Of a stretch of 64,000 nucleotides of DNA, positions 18,532 to 30,447 are shown piece after piece. Position 1 is the stretch's first letter. Every line of letters starts with the position of its first letter. Source of the stretch: Azorhizobium oxalatiphilum (GTDB lineage Bacteria; Pseudomonadota; Alphaproteobacteria; Rhizobiales; Xanthobacteraceae); assembly GCF_014635325.1 (NCBI RefSeq), contig NZ_BMCT01000001.1:1517743-1581742 (forward strand). Reading direction: 5' to 3'. The translations under genes were made by a program, and so were the position numbers. The notes under the pieces were generated by a model. That model did not search any database. It was given only the letters and a program-made list of their open reading frames with translations, and was not told where the DNA came from.

Positions 18532-19827
18532 ATGGCCGAACCGCATCCCCTCCTGCTCACCAACGCCCGCATCATCGACCCCTCGCGGGGCGCGGATTTC
18601 ACCGGCGACGTGCTGCTCTCCGGCGGCGTCATCAAGGATGCCGCCTTCGGCATCGCCGCCGCCGGCATTCCGGATGGCGCGGAAGTCGTGGACTGCAAGG
18701 GCGCCGTGGTGGCGCCCGGCCTCGTGGACATGCGCGCCTTCGTCGGCGAGCCCGGCGCCGAGCATCGCGAGACGCTCGCGTCCGCCAGCCATGCGGCGGC
18801 GGCGGGTGGCGTCACCACCATCGTCTGCCAGCCGGATACGGATCCGATCGTGGATGATCCGGCCATCGTGGACTTCATCCTGCGCCGCGCCCGCGACACC
18901 GCCGTGGTGCGCGTGCACCCCATGGCGGCCCTCACCAAGGGCCTGCATGGCACGGAGATGACCGAGATCGGCCTGCTTCAGGCCACCGGCGCCGTCGCCT
19001 TCACCGATGGCGCGCGCTCCATCGCCTCGGCGCAGGTGTTCCGCCGTGCCCTGTCCTATGCCCGCGATTTCGATGCGCTGATCGTCCATCACACCGAGGA
19101 CGCCACCATGTCCGGCGGGGCGATGAACGAGGGGCTGTTCGCTTCCCGTCTCGGCCTCGGCGGCATTCCGAAGGCGGCTGAGACCATCGTTCTGGAGCGC
19201 GACCTGCGCCTCGTGGACGGGGTGCGGGGGCGCTATCACGCCGCCTCGCTCACCTGCCGCGAATCGCTGGAAGTGCTGGCGCGCGCCAAGGAGGCGGGGC
19301 TGCCCGTCACCTGCTCGGTGTCGGTGAACCACCTCAGCTTCAACGAGCGCGACATCGCCGAGTACCGGACCTTCTTCAAGCTCTCGCCGCCGCTGCGGGG
19401 GGAAGAGGATCGCCGGGCGCTGGTGGAGGCGCTGTCCTCGGGCCTGATCGACGTGGTGGTGTCTGACCACAATCCGCAGGACGTGGAAGTGAAGCGCCTG
19501 CCGTTCGCGGAGGCGGAGGCCGGCGCCATCGGCCTTGAGACGCTGCTGACTGCGACCCTTCGTCTCGTGCATGCGGGTGACGTGGACCTCGTCAACGCCC
19601 TGCGCGCCGTCTCCACCCGCCCCGCCGAACTGCTGGGTCTGGATGCGGGAACCTTGCGGCCCGGTGCTCCGGCGGATGTCATCGTGTTCGATCCCGAGAT
19701 GTCGTGGGTGCTCGATCCGGCCACGCTGAAGTCGCGCTCGCGCAACACGCCCTTCGATGGCGCCCGCCTTGAAGGCCGGGTGCTGCGGACCATCGTTGCC
19801 GGACGCACGGTGTACGAATACGTTTGA
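18532..19827 (+). CDS. pyrC: Dihydroorotase-like protein lacking the HxH metal motif (PyrC'/PyrX-type)
   Basis: Member of the class I dihydroorotase family, 431 residues, GAGGGA before the ATG. In active enzymes the motif after the N-terminal beta domain is D-x-H-x-H-x-R-E-P-G. Here it reads DMRAFVGEPG (66-75), so both metal-binding histidines are replaced, by Arg68 and Phe70. Other positions survive, such as HHTED and SDHNP. Similar proteins in Hyphomicrobiales are usually annotated as dihydroorotase. The loss suggests a non-catalytic partner holding PyrB together, as with PyrX/PyrC' of Pseudomonas, with an active dihydroorotase elsewhere. The symbol follows common usage and does not assert activity. 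Confidence 0.85.
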   Translation: MAEPHPLLLTNARIIDPSRGADFTGDVLLSGGVIKDAAFGIAAAGIPDGAEVVDCKGAVVAPGLVDMRAFVGEPGAEHRETLASASHAAAAGGVTTIVCQPDTDPIVDDPAIVDFILRRARDTAVVRVHPMAALTKGLHGTEMTEIGLLQATGAVAFTDGARSIASAQVFRRALSYARDFDALIVHHTEDATMSGGAMNEGLFASRLGLGGIPKAAETIVLERDLRLVDGVRGRYHAASLTCRESLEVLARAKEAGLPVTCSVSVNHLSFNERDIAEYRTFFKLSPPLRGEEDRRALVEALSSGLIDVVVSDHNPQDVEVKRLPFAEAEAGAIGLETLLTATLRLVHAGDVDLVNALRAVSTRPAELLGLDAGTLRPGAPADVIVFDPEMSWVLDPATLKSRSRNTPFDGARLEGRVLRTIVAGRTVYEYV

Positions 19828-19877
19828 AACCCTGAGTGGTGAGGGCGTGCCCCTCGCCACGCCGCAATGAGAGCTGA

Positions 19878-20501
19878 ATGCCGGTGTCCTCCGTTCTCGT
19901 CTGGCAGTTGCCGCCGGTGCTCGCCTTGGCCGCACTCGTGCTTGGCTATGTGCTGGGCTCGATCCCCTTCGGCATCCTGATCACCCGCTTCGCCGGCACC
20001 ACCGACATCCGCACCATCGGCTCCGGCAATATCGGCGCCACCAACGTGCTGCGCACCGGCCGCAAGGATCTGGCCGCGCTCACCCTGCTCGGCGATGCGC
20101 TGAAGGGCACCGTGGCGGTGCTGATCGCCCGCTGGCTGTGGGGGGCGGATGCGGCACTGGTGGCGGGCCTCGGCGCCTTCCTCGGCCATCTGCTGCCGGT
20201 ATGGCTGAAGTTCAAGGGGGGCAAGGGCGTGGCGACCTTCCTCGGCATCGCGCTGGGCCTCTACTGGCCGCTGCTGCTGGTGTTCGCCGCCACATGGCTC
20301 GGCATGGCCTTCCTGTTCCGCTATTCCTCGCTGGCGGCGCTCACCGCAGCCATCACCACGCCCATCGCAGCCTTCCTGCTGGGTGGGCCGAAGATGGGGC
20401 TCTTGATGGCGGTGCTGGCGGTGCTGCTGTGGATCAAGCACCACCAGAACATCTCCCGCCTGCTGGCCGGCACGGAAACCAAGATCGGCGCCAAGGGATG
20501 A
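19878..20501 (+). CDS. plsY: Glycerol-3-phosphate acyltransferase PlsY
   Basis: Membrane enzyme that acylates glycerol-3-phosphate with acyl-phosphate, the first step of phospholipid synthesis. The 207 residues show the three family motifs: [11 protein letters not shown] with [12 protein letters not shown] (about 30-60), FKGGKGVAT (about 114-122), and the later [13 protein letters not shown]. Five membrane segments are visible. Its TGA overlaps the ATG of dprA (ATGA), indicating coupled translation. Confidence 0.96.
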   Translation: MPVSSVLVWQLPPVLALAALVLGYVLGSIPFGILITRFAGTTDIRTIGSGNIGATNVLRTGRKDLAALTLLGDALKGTVAVLIARWLWGADAALVAGLGAFLGHLLPVWLKFKGGKGVATFLGIALGLYWPLLLVFAATWLGMAFLFRYSSLAALTAAITTPIAAFLLGGPKMGLLMAVLAVLLWIKHHQNISRLLAGTETKIGAKG

Positions 20502-21622
20502 CTGGTGGCGGGACGCGGCTCCTGAGGGCGCAGCGTCTCGACTGGCTGCGGCTCATCCGCACCGAGAATGTGGGCCCGCGCACGTTTCGCGTACTTGTGA
20601 ATCAGTTCGGCGGCGCGGCGCCGGCGCTTGAGGCCCTGCCGCATCTGGCGCGCAAAGGCGGTCGGCTGATCCCGCCGCGCATTCCCTCACGCGACGAAGC
20701 CGAAAAGGAGCTGGACGCGCTGGAGCGTCTCGGCGGCCGGCTGATCATTCTGGGCGACAGGATCTATCCGCAGGCACTGCGGGTGCTCGACGATGCGCCG
20801 CCCGTTCTCTCCGTGCGCGGGCAGGATGCGGTGCTCGCCGCGCCCAAGGTCGCCATTGTCGGCGCCCGCAACGCCTCCGCCGCCGGGCGCACGCTGGCCG
20901 CGCGGTTCGCGCGCGAACTGACGTCGGCCGGCTTTGTGGTGGTGTCCGGCCTTGCGCGGGGCATCGACACCGCTGCCCATGAGGCGAGCCTTCAGGGTGG
21001 CACCATCGGCGTGTTTGCGGGCGGGCTGTCGCGGCCCTATCCGGCGGAGAATATTCCGCTCATCGAGAAGGTGGCCGAACTGGGCGCCGTGGTCTCCGAG
21101 ATGCCGCTGGGCTGGGAAGCGCGGGTGCGGGATTTCCCCCGGCGCAACCGGCTGGTGTCGGGCATGTCGCTGGGCGTGGTGGTGGTGGAGGCGGCCGAGC
21201 GTTCGGGGTCTCTCATCACCGCGCGGCTGGCGGCGGAACAGGGGCGGGAGGTGTTCGCCATTCCCGGCTCGCCGCTCGATCCGCGCGCCGGCGGCAGCAA
21301 TCGGCTGCTGAAATCCGGCGCCACGCTGGTCACGGAACCGCAGGATGTGATCGAGGCGCTGCGGCCCCTGCTGGAACGACCGCTGCCCGGAGAAGAGGAA
21401 GGCCGCATGGAGGCACCGCGCCTCCCGCGTCCCGACGATACCGGGCCTCCGGAGACGGTGCGGGCCCGCATCATCGAATTGTTGTCACCCGTGCCCACCA
21501 GTCTCGACGATCTGGTGCGCTTGTCTGGAGCGAGCGCCGCCGAGGTGCAGGTGGTGCTGCTTGAGCTGGAACTGGCCGGGCGGCTGGAGCGCCAGCGCGG
21601 CGGGCTCGTTGCGCTGATCTGA
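20498..21622 (+). CDS. dprA: DNA processing protein DprA
   Basis: Binds incoming single-stranded DNA and loads RecA during transformation. The ATG at 20498 overlaps the plsY stop by 4 bp and gives 374 residues; longer upstream frames run through plsY and were not used. An N-terminal helical part is followed by the Rossmann-like core ([57 protein letters not shown]) and a C-terminal winged helix ([20 protein letters not shown]). It ends 9 bp from the convergent ruvX. Confidence 0.95.
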   Translation: MTGGGTRLLRAQRLDWLRLIRTENVGPRTFRVLVNQFGGAAPALEALPHLARKGGRLIPPRIPSRDEAEKELDALERLGGRLIILGDRIYPQALRVLDDAPPVLSVRGQDAVLAAPKVAIVGARNASAAGRTLAARFARELTSAGFVVVSGLARGIDTAAHEASLQGGTIGVFAGGLSRPYPAENIPLIEKVAELGAVVSEMPLGWEARVRDFPRRNRLVSGMSLGVVVVEAAERSGSLITARLAAEQGREVFAIPGSPLDPRAGGSNRLLKSGATLVTEPQDVIEALRPLLERPLPGEEEGRMEAPRLPRPDDTGPPETVRARIIELLSPVPTSLDDLVRLSGASAAEVQVVLLELELAGRLERQRGGLVALI

Positions 21623-21631
21623 GGCTTGTCC

Positions 21632-22150
21632 TCAGAACCGCCGTCCGTTCAGGAAGTCGATGGCCCCTTGCAGGATGAAGGCGGCGGCGTGCTGGTCGAT
21701 GACGTTCGCCCGCTTGGCGCGGCTCACATCGGCCGAGATCAGCGCCCGCTCCACGGCCACCGTGGACAGGCGCTCGTCCCAGAAGGCGATGGGCCGGCCG
21801 GACATCCTCGCGAAATTGCGCGCGAAGGCACGGCTCGCCTGCACGCGCGGACCTTCCGAGCCGTCCATGTTCAGCGGCAGGCCGAGCACGAAGGCCACCG
21901 CCTTGCGCTCCTCCGCCAGCACCAGCAGGCGCTGGGCATCCTGCGTGAACTTGGTGCGCCGCACGGTCTCCACCACGGTGGCGAGCCGGCGGTCGGGATC
22001 GCAGGTGGCCACCCCGATGGTCTTGGTGCCGAGGTCGAGCCCCAGAATCGTGCCGCGCGGCGGCAGATGGGCCGCGATGTCGGCCAGCGGCGCCACAGGG
22101 GCGACCGGGGCCGCGGAAGCGGGCGGGGTGGGGGAGGCGTCATCACTCAT
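21632..22150 (-). CDS. ruvX: Holliday junction resolvase-like protein RuvX (YqgF)
   Basis: RNase H-fold nuclease implicated in 16S rRNA maturation, called a putative Holliday junction resolvase. The core [18 protein letters not shown] holds the first catalytic aspartate. [16 protein letters not shown] and the C-terminal [18 protein letters not shown] complete the family pattern. The 172 residues include about 30 extra Ala/Pro-rich N-terminal residues compared with short homologues, so the true start could be at a later codon, though no good internal ATG is seen. Confidence 0.93.
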   Translation of the reverse strand: MSDDASPTPPASAAPVAPVAPLADIAAHLPPRGTILGLDLGTKTIGVATCDPDRRLATVVETVRRTKFTQDAQRLLVLAEERKAVAFVLGLPLNMDGSEGPRVQASRAFARNFARMSGRPIAFWDERLSTVAVERALISADVSRAKRANVIDQHAAAFILQGAIDFLNGRRF

Positions 22151-22363
22151 GGGCGCACATAACCCGTGTTCCGGCCATTAAGCTATCGCCACATGCCGGA
22201 TGACGGCGGACAAGGGCAGGATCGGGGAACGACAGGCGGGACAACGCGTTGCGGGCAAGCGTGGCTTCCCTGATACTCCGCGCCGATCCGCGCTCCATTC
22301 ATCCCGCATTTCAAGACCCCTCCCGCGCGGGCTTTCCCGCGACAGCTCAAAAGGGCCCATCCC

Positions 22364-23074
22364 ATGAAGATCACCTGGCTTGGACATGCCGCCTTCCGCT
22401 ACGACTTTGCCGGCAAGGCGGTGCTGATCGACCCCTTCCTGACCCACAACCCCACCTTCAAGGGCGATGTGGCCGAGGTCGCCAGGGGCGTGGATCACAT
22501 CCTTCTGACCCACGGTCATGGCGATCATATCGGCGATACGGTTTCCATCGTTAAGGCGGCGGAGGCTGAGGGCCGTACGATCACCGTCGTGGCCAATCCG
22601 GAGCTTTGCTATTATCTCGGCGGGCAGGGCCTCACGGCCCTTGCCATGATGGGACTTGGCGGCGTGCAGGCCCTCGATGGCTTCACGGTCGCCATGGTGC
22701 GCGCAGACCACACGTCCGGTAGCGAGAGCCCCACGCCCGTCTATCTCGGCACGCCCTCCGGCCTCATCGTGACGCCCACGGGTGGGCCGGGCGTCTGGCA
22801 TCTGGGCGACACAGACATCTTCTCCGACATGGCGCTGATCAGCGAGATCCATAAGCCCAAGGTGGCGATCGTGCCCATCGGCGACCGCTTTACCATGGGG
22901 CCGCGCACGGCGGCGCTGGCGGTGCAGCGCTTCATCGACGTGGAGACGGTCATCCCCTGTCACTATGGCACCTTCCCGCTGCTGGTGCCGGATGCTTCCC
23001 GCTTCGTTGCGGCGCTGGAAGGCCATCCGGTGAAGGTGCTGGTGCCGAAGAGCGGCGAGAGCGTCGAGGTCTGA
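22364..23074 (+). CDS. UPF0173 metal-dependent hydrolase (metallo-beta-lactamase fold)
   Basis: Predicted hydrolase of 236 residues. The metal site HGHGDHIGD follows ILLT, near residues 47-55, and DTDIFSDM and CHYGTFP give the later ligands. The family is widespread but its substrate is not established. Start ATG 22364 ([15 protein letters not shown]) matches the conserved N-terminus of the family. It is followed 64 bp later by recQ; no shared function is evident. Confidence 0.93.
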   Translation: MKITWLGHAAFRYDFAGKAVLIDPFLTHNPTFKGDVAEVARGVDHILLTHGHGDHIGDTVSIVKAAEAEGRTITVVANPELCYYLGGQGLTALAMMGLGGVQALDGFTVAMVRADHTSGSESPTPVYLGTPSGLIVTPTGGPGVWHLGDTDIFSDMALISEIHKPKVAIVPIGDRFTMGPRTAALAVQRFIDVETVIPCHYGTFPLLVPDASRFVAALEGHPVKVLVPKSGESVEV

Positions 23075-23138
23075 TCCTTGTGAACGCCGGCCGGGATCGC
23101 GCGTTGCCCGGCCGGCGCTCCAAGGTATAAGGGAGCCC

Positions 23139-24995
23139 ATGCTTCCCGTTCAGCCGCTTGAGTCGACCTCGGATCAGTCGACCCAGAATCTGTCGACCTC
23201 CGACCCGAAGGACGTGCTGCGCCACGTCTTCGGCTATGACAGCTTCCGGGGCCGGCAGGCGGAGATCGTCGATTACGTCGTGTCCGGTGGCGATGCGCTG
23301 GTCCTGATGCCCACCGGCGGCGGCAAGTCGCTCTGCTATCAGGTGCCGGCGCTGGTGCGTCCGGGCACCGGCATCGTCATCTCGCCCCTCATCGCCCTCA
23401 TGCACGATCAGGTGCAGGCCCTGCGTCAGCTGGGGGTGAAGGCGGCCGCGCTGAATTCCACGCTCCAGCCCGCGGAGGCCCGTCAGGTGGAGCGGCAACT
23501 GGCCATGGGCGAGCTGGACCTGCTCTATGTGGCGCCCGAACGGCTGCTCACCGACAGCTTCCTGACCCTGCTGGACGGCGCGCGCATCGCGCTGTTCGCC
23601 ATCGACGAGGCGCACTGCGTCTCGCAATGGGGCCACGACTTCCGGCCCGAATATCGCCAGCTGACCCTGCTGCACGAGCGCTATCCCTCCGTGCCGCGCA
23701 TCGCGCTCACCGCCACGGCGGACGGGCCGACCCGGCGCGAGATCATGGAGCGGCTGCAACTGGACGAGGGCCGGGTCTTCCTGTCCTCCTTCGACCGCCC
23801 GAACATCCGCTATCGCATCGCGCCCAAGGCCAATCCCAAGGCGCAGCTGCGTGCCTTTCTGGAGGAGCATGAGGGCGAGGCGGGCATCATCTACTGCATG
23901 AGCCGCGCCAAGGTGGAGCAGACCGCCAAGGCGCTGAACGACGAGGGCCGCTTCGCGCTGCCCTATCACGCCGGACTCGATGCCGAGATGCGCGCCCGCC
24001 ATCAGGACCGCTTCCTGAAGGAAGAGGGCGTGGTGATGGTGGCCACCGTTGCTTTCGGCATGGGCATCGACAAGCCGGATGTGCGCTTCGTCGCCCATCT
24101 CGACCTACCCAAGAGCATCGAGGCCTATTATCAGGAGACCGGCCGCGCGGGTCGCGACGGCCTGCCGTCCGAGGCGCTGCTGCTCTATGGCGTCGAGGAC
24201 GTGGCGAAGCTGATCCAGTTCGTGGAGGCGTCCGACGCGCCGGACCAGCGCAAGCGCGTGGAGCGCCAGAAGCTCGATGCGCTGCTGGGCCTGTGCGAGA
24301 CGGCCAGCTGCCGCCGCCAGGTGCTGCTCTCCTATTTCGAGGAGACGCTGCACGAGCCCTGCTGCAATTGCGACACCTGCCTGGAGCCGGTGAAGACCTT
24401 CGACGGCACGCAGGCGGTGCAGAAGCTGCTGTCCACCGTCTATCGCACCGAGCAAAGGTTCGGTGCCGGCCATGTGATCGACGTGCTGTTGGGCGTCCAT
24501 ACGGATCGCATGGGCAAGTTCGGCCACGACAAGCTGTCCACCTTCGGCATCGGCACGGATTTCACGCGCGACGAATGGCGCGCCATCGTGCGGCAGGTGG
24601 TGGCGATGGGGCTGCTCAAGGTGGATGTGGAAGGCCATGGCGGCCTGAGCCTCTCCCAGGAAAGCCGCCCGGTATTGCGCGGCGAGCGCACCGTCCAGCT
24701 CAAGGTGGAGAAGAAGGTCCGTCCGGCGCGCACTAGCGCAGGCGGGCGCAGCTCCAAGCCCGTGCTGGCGACCCCGGACGACGAGCGGCTCTACCAGAAG
24801 CTCCGCGCCCTGCGGCTCGAGCTGGCCCGTGCCCAGGGCGTGCCGCCCTATGTGATCTTCCACGACGCCACGCTGATGGAGATCGTCAAGCTGCGCCCGC
24901 GCTCGCTGGCGGCTCTCGGGGATGTGTCGGGGGTGGGCGAAGCCAAGCTGGAGCGCTACGGGCCGGCCTTCGTGGATGCGGTGAAGGACGATTGA
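23139..24995 (+). CDS. recQ: ATP-dependent DNA helicase RecQ
   Basis: 3'-5' DNA helicase for recombination and repair. The 618 residues contain Walker A (MPTGGGKS), the DEAH box ([18 protein letters not shown]), a zinc-binding domain with cysteines in CETASCRR and EPCCNCDTC, an RQC winged helix ([12 protein letters not shown]), and an HRDC domain at the end ([18 protein letters not shown]). The first 20 or so residues are a Ser/Thr-rich extension with three GTCGACC copies in the DNA. AAGGGAG precedes the ATG. Confidence 0.97.
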   Translation: MLPVQPLESTSDQSTQNLSTSDPKDVLRHVFGYDSFRGRQAEIVDYVVSGGDALVLMPTGGGKSLCYQVPALVRPGTGIVISPLIALMHDQVQALRQLGVKAAALNSTLQPAEARQVERQLAMGELDLLYVAPERLLTDSFLTLLDGARIALFAIDEAHCVSQWGHDFRPEYRQLTLLHERYPSVPRIALTATADGPTRREIMERLQLDEGRVFLSSFDRPNIRYRIAPKANPKAQLRAFLEEHEGEAGIIYCMSRAKVEQTAKALNDEGRFALPYHAGLDAEMRARHQDRFLKEEGVVMVATVAFGMGIDKPDVRFVAHLDLPKSIEAYYQETGRAGRDGLPSEALLLYGVEDVAKLIQFVEASDAPDQRKRVERQKLDALLGLCETASCRRQVLLSYFEETLHEPCCNCDTCLEPVKTFDGTQAVQKLLSTVYRTEQRFGAGHVIDVLLGVHTDRMGKFGHDKLSTFGIGTDFTRDEWRAIVRQVVAMGLLKVDVEGHGGLSLSQESRPVLRGERTVQLKVEKKVRPARTSAGGRSSKPVLATPDDERLYQKLRALRLELARAQGVPPYVIFHDATLMEIVKLRPRSLAALGDVSGVGEAKLERYGPAFVDAVKDD

Positions 24996-25105
24996 GGCGG
25001 CGTTTCTGGCCCACTGCCCGGTGCATGCCGGAACAGCCACGCCACCGTAAGGCTTTCACCTGCCGGATGCCCTTGCTATAGCGGCCGGAACGTTAGGAGC
25101 ATGTC

Positions 25106-25389
25106 ATGTCTGTCGATCAGGCGACCGTCCGCCGCGTCGCGCATCTCGCGCGCATCGCGGTGCAGGAGGAAGAGCTGGAGCCGCTGAAGGGCGAACTCAA
25201 CGCCATTCTCGCCTTCGTGGAGCAACTGGCCGACCTCGACGTGGCCAATGTGGAGCCCATGACGGGCGTCATCCCCATGGAATTGCCCATGCGCGAGGAC
25301 GTGGTGTCCGACGGCCATTATCCCGAAAAGATTCTCGCCAATGCCCCCGAAGCCGAAGGCGGCTTCTTCACGGTTCCGAAGGTGGTGGA

Positions 25390-25393
<4 letters not shown>
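25106..25393 (+). CDS. gatC: Aspartyl/glutamyl-tRNA amidotransferase subunit C
   Basis: Small subunit of GatCAB, which amidates Glu-tRNA-Gln and/or Asp-tRNA-Asn; it stabilises GatA. The 95 residues begin [19 protein letters not shown], the typical family start, and end [14 protein letters not shown] sits 6 nt before ATG 25106; the ATG at 25101 is too close to it. It overlaps gatA by 4 bp. Presence of GatCAB implies indirect charging of tRNA-Gln and/or tRNA-Asn. Confidence 0.96.
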
Positions 25394-26870
<1,477 letters not shown>

Positions 26871-26874
<4 letters not shown>

Positions 26875-27170
26875 GCGAGGAGCACGAAGCCGCCGCCTGG
26901 CGCGTCCTGAAGGAAGCGCGGGTGGAGATCGACACCATCGACGCCCAGATCGTGGACCTGCTCGCCGCCCGCTTCGCGGTGGTGGAGCGGGTGCTCGAGC
27001 TGAAGAAGGAGGCGGGCCTGCCCGCCCTCCTTCAGGATCGGGTGGACGACGTTGTGGCGCGGGTGCGCGAACGGGCGGTGAGTTCCGACGCGCCGCCGGA
27101 ACTGGTGGAGGCGCTGTGGCGCTTCCTGATCCAGTGGACCATCGAATATGAAGAAGCCCGCCTCGGTTGA
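26871..27170 (+). CDS. Chorismate mutase (AroQ class)
   Basis: Converts chorismate to prephenate for Phe and Tyr. The 99 residues form an all-helical AroQ domain: [31 protein letters not shown], described here in parts as the R-x-x-I-D motif, LLAARF and the later [15 protein letters not shown] chose the GTG at 26871, whose GTGA overlaps the gatA stop; a GTG at 26859 is also in frame. It sits at the end of the gatCA operon with a terminator overlapping its stop. A link to amidotransferase function is not evident. Confidence 0.85.
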
Positions 27171-27180
27171 GGCGGGCTTC
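27153..27180. terminator. Terminator overlapping the chorismate mutase stop codon
   Basis: GAAGCCCGCCTC and GAGGCGGGCTTC pair perfectly around GGTT. The TGA stop lies in the loop and right arm. It can serve the gatCA operon and the convergent glycosyltransferase gene. Confidence 0.85.
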
Positions 27181-27209
27181 GGCCTTTCTGGAGCCGAATA
27201 AAGCCGGCT

Positions 27210-28361
27210 TTACGCGGCCCGTGCCGCCCGGCGCTTCGACAGGGAGCGCGTCAGCCGCCGGCCCACGGCCTTCCAATAGGCCTTTGCCAGTTTCGAGGGC
27301 GAGGAGGTCAGCCGCTGCACCTCCATCTCGCGCTGGTGAGCGTTCTGGCCGGCGATCCGCAAGTCCAGCATCAGCGCCTTGTTTTCCTCGACGAGCTTGC
27401 CGACCGCATCGGTGGTGAGGGTGCCGCCGGACGCCTTTATCAGCGCGTCCGCGGTGGCGGCGGCGGCAATGAGCTGATCCAGCATGCCGACCAACTGGTC
27501 ATATGGCGGAGAGACGGCGAGTTCCGGCCACTTGAGCGCGCCATGGCGCTCCGTGAAGGGGCGGGGCCGGGCGGTCTCCATTTCGTAGTTGCGGCAATAG
27601 GTGGGAACGATGGCGGCGTCCGCGCTCAGCGCGAAGCGGGGCTCCGCGCGCAGTGTCTCCACGCCGGCCATGGAATCCCCTGCCAGGATGGGATCGTAGT
27701 CGCCCCGGCTGCGCCAGCCCACATAGTGCTTGAGGCACTTGATGGCGATCTGGTCCACGGAACGGATGGCGAAATGGGCCAGCGGCACATGCGGCAGGAT
27801 GAAGGTCGGAACGCCAGCCCCGTGGCTGATGAGGTGATGGTTGCCCTCGGAAAAGGCGAGGCTGGCATCATCCAGCATGGCGCGCGGGGCGATGGACTTG
27901 AAGATGGCCGACGTATCGCAGGGCAGGGTCCAATGCAGGCGGGCGAGCGGATCGACCAGGTCCAGGTTGTCGTCCGGCCCGGCGAGATAGCGCAGCTCGG
28001 CGAAGGCCCCGGCCATGCCCGGCGGTATGGCCGCAAGATCGGCCTCGAACACCGCGCGCTCGGACGCGCAGATCAGTTCGTCCGCATCAAGTGCGAGCAC
28101 GAAGTCCCAGTCGTCCGCCTGCCGGATGAGATGCAGGGCCCCCGTGGTGCGGCGGGCCTGATGGAAAGCGCCCGTCCAGCCATCTTCGAGCACTTGCACC
28201 CTGTCGCTCTCGGCGGTGAGGCGGCGCAGGATCTCCGGCGTGTTGTCCGTCGAGCGGTCGTCGATGAGGTACATGCGATCGACGAAATGGAGGTTGTGAC
28301 GGACGAAACCCTCAAGGATGTCGGCCTCGTTCTTCACGAGCGAAATGGACGCAATGCGCAT
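27210..28361 (-). CDS. Glycosyltransferase family 2-like protein
   Basis: Predicted nucleotide-sugar glycosyltransferase. Starting at ATG 28361 (MRIASISLVKNEADILEGF) gives 383 residues and the usual family N-terminus; a GTG at 28442 would add 27 residues with an Ala/Pro-rich leader and cannot be excluded. DDRSTDNTPEIL and the metal-binding LDADEL are visible, matching the GT-A fold subgroup with an N-terminal VKNE motif. A basic C-terminal tail (RRLTRSLSKRRAARAA) could hold membranes. It lies alone between gatA and gatB, opposite in direction. Acceptor unknown. Confidence 0.8.
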   Translation of the reverse strand: MRIASISLVKNEADILEGFVRHNLHFVDRMYLIDDRSTDNTPEILRRLTAESDRVQVLEDGWTGAFHQARRTTGALHLIRQADDWDFVLALDADELICASERAVFEADLAAIPPGMAGAFAELRYLAGPDDNLDLVDPLARLHWTLPCDTSAIFKSIAPRAMLDDASLAFSEGNHHLISHGAGVPTFILPHVPLAHFAIRSVDQIAIKCLKHYVGWRSRGDYDPILAGDSMAGVETLRAEPRFALSADAAIVPTYCRNYEMETARPRPFTERHGALKWPELAVSPPYDQLVGMLDQLIAAAATADALIKASGGTLTTDAVGKLVEENKALMLDLRIAGQNAHQREMEVQRLTSSPSKLAKAYWKAVGRRLTRSLSKRRAARAA

Positions 28362-28497
28362 GGGGAAGGTGGCCGGACCTGTTGCTTGGGCTGGCTTCTT
28401 CTGGGTGGCGGGGGCCCTCAAGTCAATCAGTGCGGTTGCCACGCCTTGGCGGGGGGAGTAGGGGACAGACAGACGTTTTCATCCTCAAGGGATACTG

Positions 28498-29976
28498 ATG
28501 ACCGCTCACGTTCGCCCCTCTGACGCGAAGAAGCTCATCAAGGGCGCCACCGGCAATTGGGAAGTGGTGATCGGCATGGAAATCCATGCCCAGGTCTCGT
28601 CCAACGCCAAGCTGTTCTCCGGCGCTTCCACCGCCTTCGGCGGCCAGCCCAACGACCATGTCTCGCTGGTGGACGCGGCCATGCCGGGCATGCTGCCGGT
28701 CATCAACAAGGAGTGCGTGGCGCAGGCGGTGCGCACCGGTCTTGGCCTGAAGGCGCAGATCAACCTGCGCTCCACCTTCGACCGGAAGAACTATTTCTAC
28801 CCGGACCTGCCGCAGGGCTACCAGATCAGCCAGTTCAAGAGCCCAATCGTGGGCGAGGGCGAGGTGATCGTGGACCTGCTGGACGGCGAAAGCTTCGTCG
28901 TCGGCATCGAGCGCCTGCATCTGGAGCAGGACGCCGGCAAGTCCATCCACGATTTGTCTCCCACGCTCTCCTTCGTGGATCTCAACCGCTCCGGCGTGGC
29001 GCTGATGGAGATCGTGTCGCGGCCCGACCTGCGCTCGTCGGAAGAGGCGCGCGCCTATGTGACCAAGCTGCGCTCCATCCTGCGCTATCTCGGCACCTGC
29101 GACGGCGACATGGAGAAGGGCAACCTGCGCGCGGACGTGAACGTCTCCGTGCGCCGCCCCGGCGAGCCGCTGGGCACGCGCTGCGAGATCAAGAACGTCA
29201 ATTCCATCCGCTTCATCGGCCAGTCGATCGAGGTGGAGGCCCGCCGCCAGATCGAGATTCTGGAGGATGGCGGCTCCATCGATCAGGAAACCCGCCTGTT
29301 CGACCCCAACAAGGGCGAGACGCGCTCCATGCGCTCGAAGGAAGAAGCGCATGATTATCGCTACTTCCCCGATCCGGACCTGCTGCCGCTGGTGATCCAT
29401 GCGGATTTCGTCGAGGGCCTGAAGGGCGAGCTGCCGGAACTGCCAGACGAGAAGAAGGCCCGCTTCATCGCGAGCTTCGGCCTCAGCTCCTATGACGCCA
29501 GCGTGCTGGTGGCCGAGCGGGACACGGCGGACTATTTCGAACAGGTGGCCAAGGGGCGCGACGGCAAGGCGGCGGCGAACTTCGTCATCAACGAGCTGTT
29601 CGGCCGCCTCAACAAGGACGGCAAGGACGTCACCACCTCGCCGGTGTCCCCGGCGCAGATCGGCGCCATCGTGGATCTGATCGGCGAGGGGGTCATCTCC
29701 TCCAAGATCGCCAAGGATCTGTTCGAGATCATCTACACCGAGGGCGGCGATCCGCGCGTGGTGGTTGAGGAGCGCGGCCTCAAGCAGGTGACGGACACAG
29801 GCGCCATCGAGAAGGTGGTGGACGAGATCATCGCCGCCAATCCGGACAAGGTGGCGCAGGTTCAGGCCAAGCCCACCATGCTGGGCTGGTTCGTGGGGCA
29901 GGCCATGAAGGCCTCCGGCGGCAAGGCTAACCCGCAGGCGCTGAACGACATCCTGAAGAGCAAGCTGGGCATCTGA
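28498..29976 (+). CDS. gatB: Aspartyl/glutamyl-tRNA amidotransferase subunit B
   Basis: Kinase-transamidase subunit of GatCAB that activates the tRNA-bound Glu or Asp and accepts ammonia from GatA. The 492 residues show [20 protein letters not shown] near the start, HLEQDAGKS, the catalytic core and the C-terminal YqeY-like tail that contacts tRNA ([19 protein letters not shown]). Start ATG 28498 has AAGGG about 6 nt before it. Separation of gatB from gatCA by a convergent gene is a local rearrangement. Confidence 0.97.
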   Translation: MTAHVRPSDAKKLIKGATGNWEVVIGMEIHAQVSSNAKLFSGASTAFGGQPNDHVSLVDAAMPGMLPVINKECVAQAVRTGLGLKAQINLRSTFDRKNYFYPDLPQGYQISQFKSPIVGEGEVIVDLLDGESFVVGIERLHLEQDAGKSIHDLSPTLSFVDLNRSGVALMEIVSRPDLRSSEEARAYVTKLRSILRYLGTCDGDMEKGNLRADVNVSVRRPGEPLGTRCEIKNVNSIRFIGQSIEVEARRQIEILEDGGSIDQETRLFDPNKGETRSMRSKEEAHDYRYFPDPDLLPLVIHADFVEGLKGELPELPDEKKARFIASFGLSSYDASVLVAERDTADYFEQVAKGRDGKAAANFVINELFGRLNKDGKDVTTSPVSPAQIGAIVDLIGEGVISSKIAKDLFEIIYTEGGDPRVVVEERGLKQVTDTGAIEKVVDEIIAANPDKVAQVQAKPTMLGWFVGQAMKASGGKANPQALNDILKSKLGI

Positions 29977-30000
29977 GCCTTCTGGCCCATCGGGAATCAA

Positions 30001-30030
30001 AACGCCGGCCTTCGTGGCCGGCGTTTTTTG
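30001..30030 (+). terminator. Rho-independent terminator of gatB
   Basis: AACGCCGGCC and GGCCGGCGTT pair around TTCGT, then TTTTTTG. 24 bp after the stop. Confidence 0.92.
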
Positions 30031-30189
30031 TTTAGGGCCGCACGTTGGGGCCCGGAGGCGGCTCCGTCGGTGGGCCGCTGCGTTACGCGCGCCTGCAGGC
30101 TATGTTTCGCCGCCAGATCGCGAGGCGGGCGAGGGCCTTCTCTCGCCTTCTGGACAGTGGCATGATCTCGGGCGTTGAAGGAGGCTACG

Positions 30190-30447
30190 ATGAGCGAGGC
30201 GCCATTTTCCGCCCCGATCACCATTCGTGCGACGCAGGACACGGTGGACGAAATCGACGCCTTGGCTGCGGCCACCGATCGATCGCGCGATGACATCGTC
30301 AATCAGGCGATCCGGCAGTATCTGGAAGCCAACACGTGGCAGGCCGAACGGATAGAGTCGGGCCTCGCTGCCGCCCGTGACGGGCGCGTGATCCCGGCTG
30401 CGGAGGTTTACGCCGCCATCGCTGCGAAGCATGGCTGGAAGCTTTGA
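30190..30447 (+). CDS. parD: Ribbon-helix-helix antitoxin (CopG/ParD-like)
   Basis: Predicted antitoxin of 85 residues that binds DNA and blocks the downstream ParE-type toxin. Start ATG 30190 has GGAGG 6 nt upstream; a TTG at 30175 is in frame but redundant. The N-terminal half has a ribbon-helix-helix pattern (PITIRATQDTVDEIDALA then RSRDDIVNQAIRQYLE). The C-terminal half would wrap the toxin. Its stop TGA overlaps the toxin ATG by one base (TGATG). Autoregulation from the promoter before 30190 is expected for the family. Confidence 0.85.
   Translation: MSEAPFSAPITIRATQDTVDEIDALAAATDRSRDDIVNQAIRQYLEANTWQAERIESGLAAARDGRVIPAAEVYAAIAAKHGWKL

Noticed and set aside
28423-30000. Minus-strand frame of 525 codons opposite gatB
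   Set aside because: Shadow of gatB.
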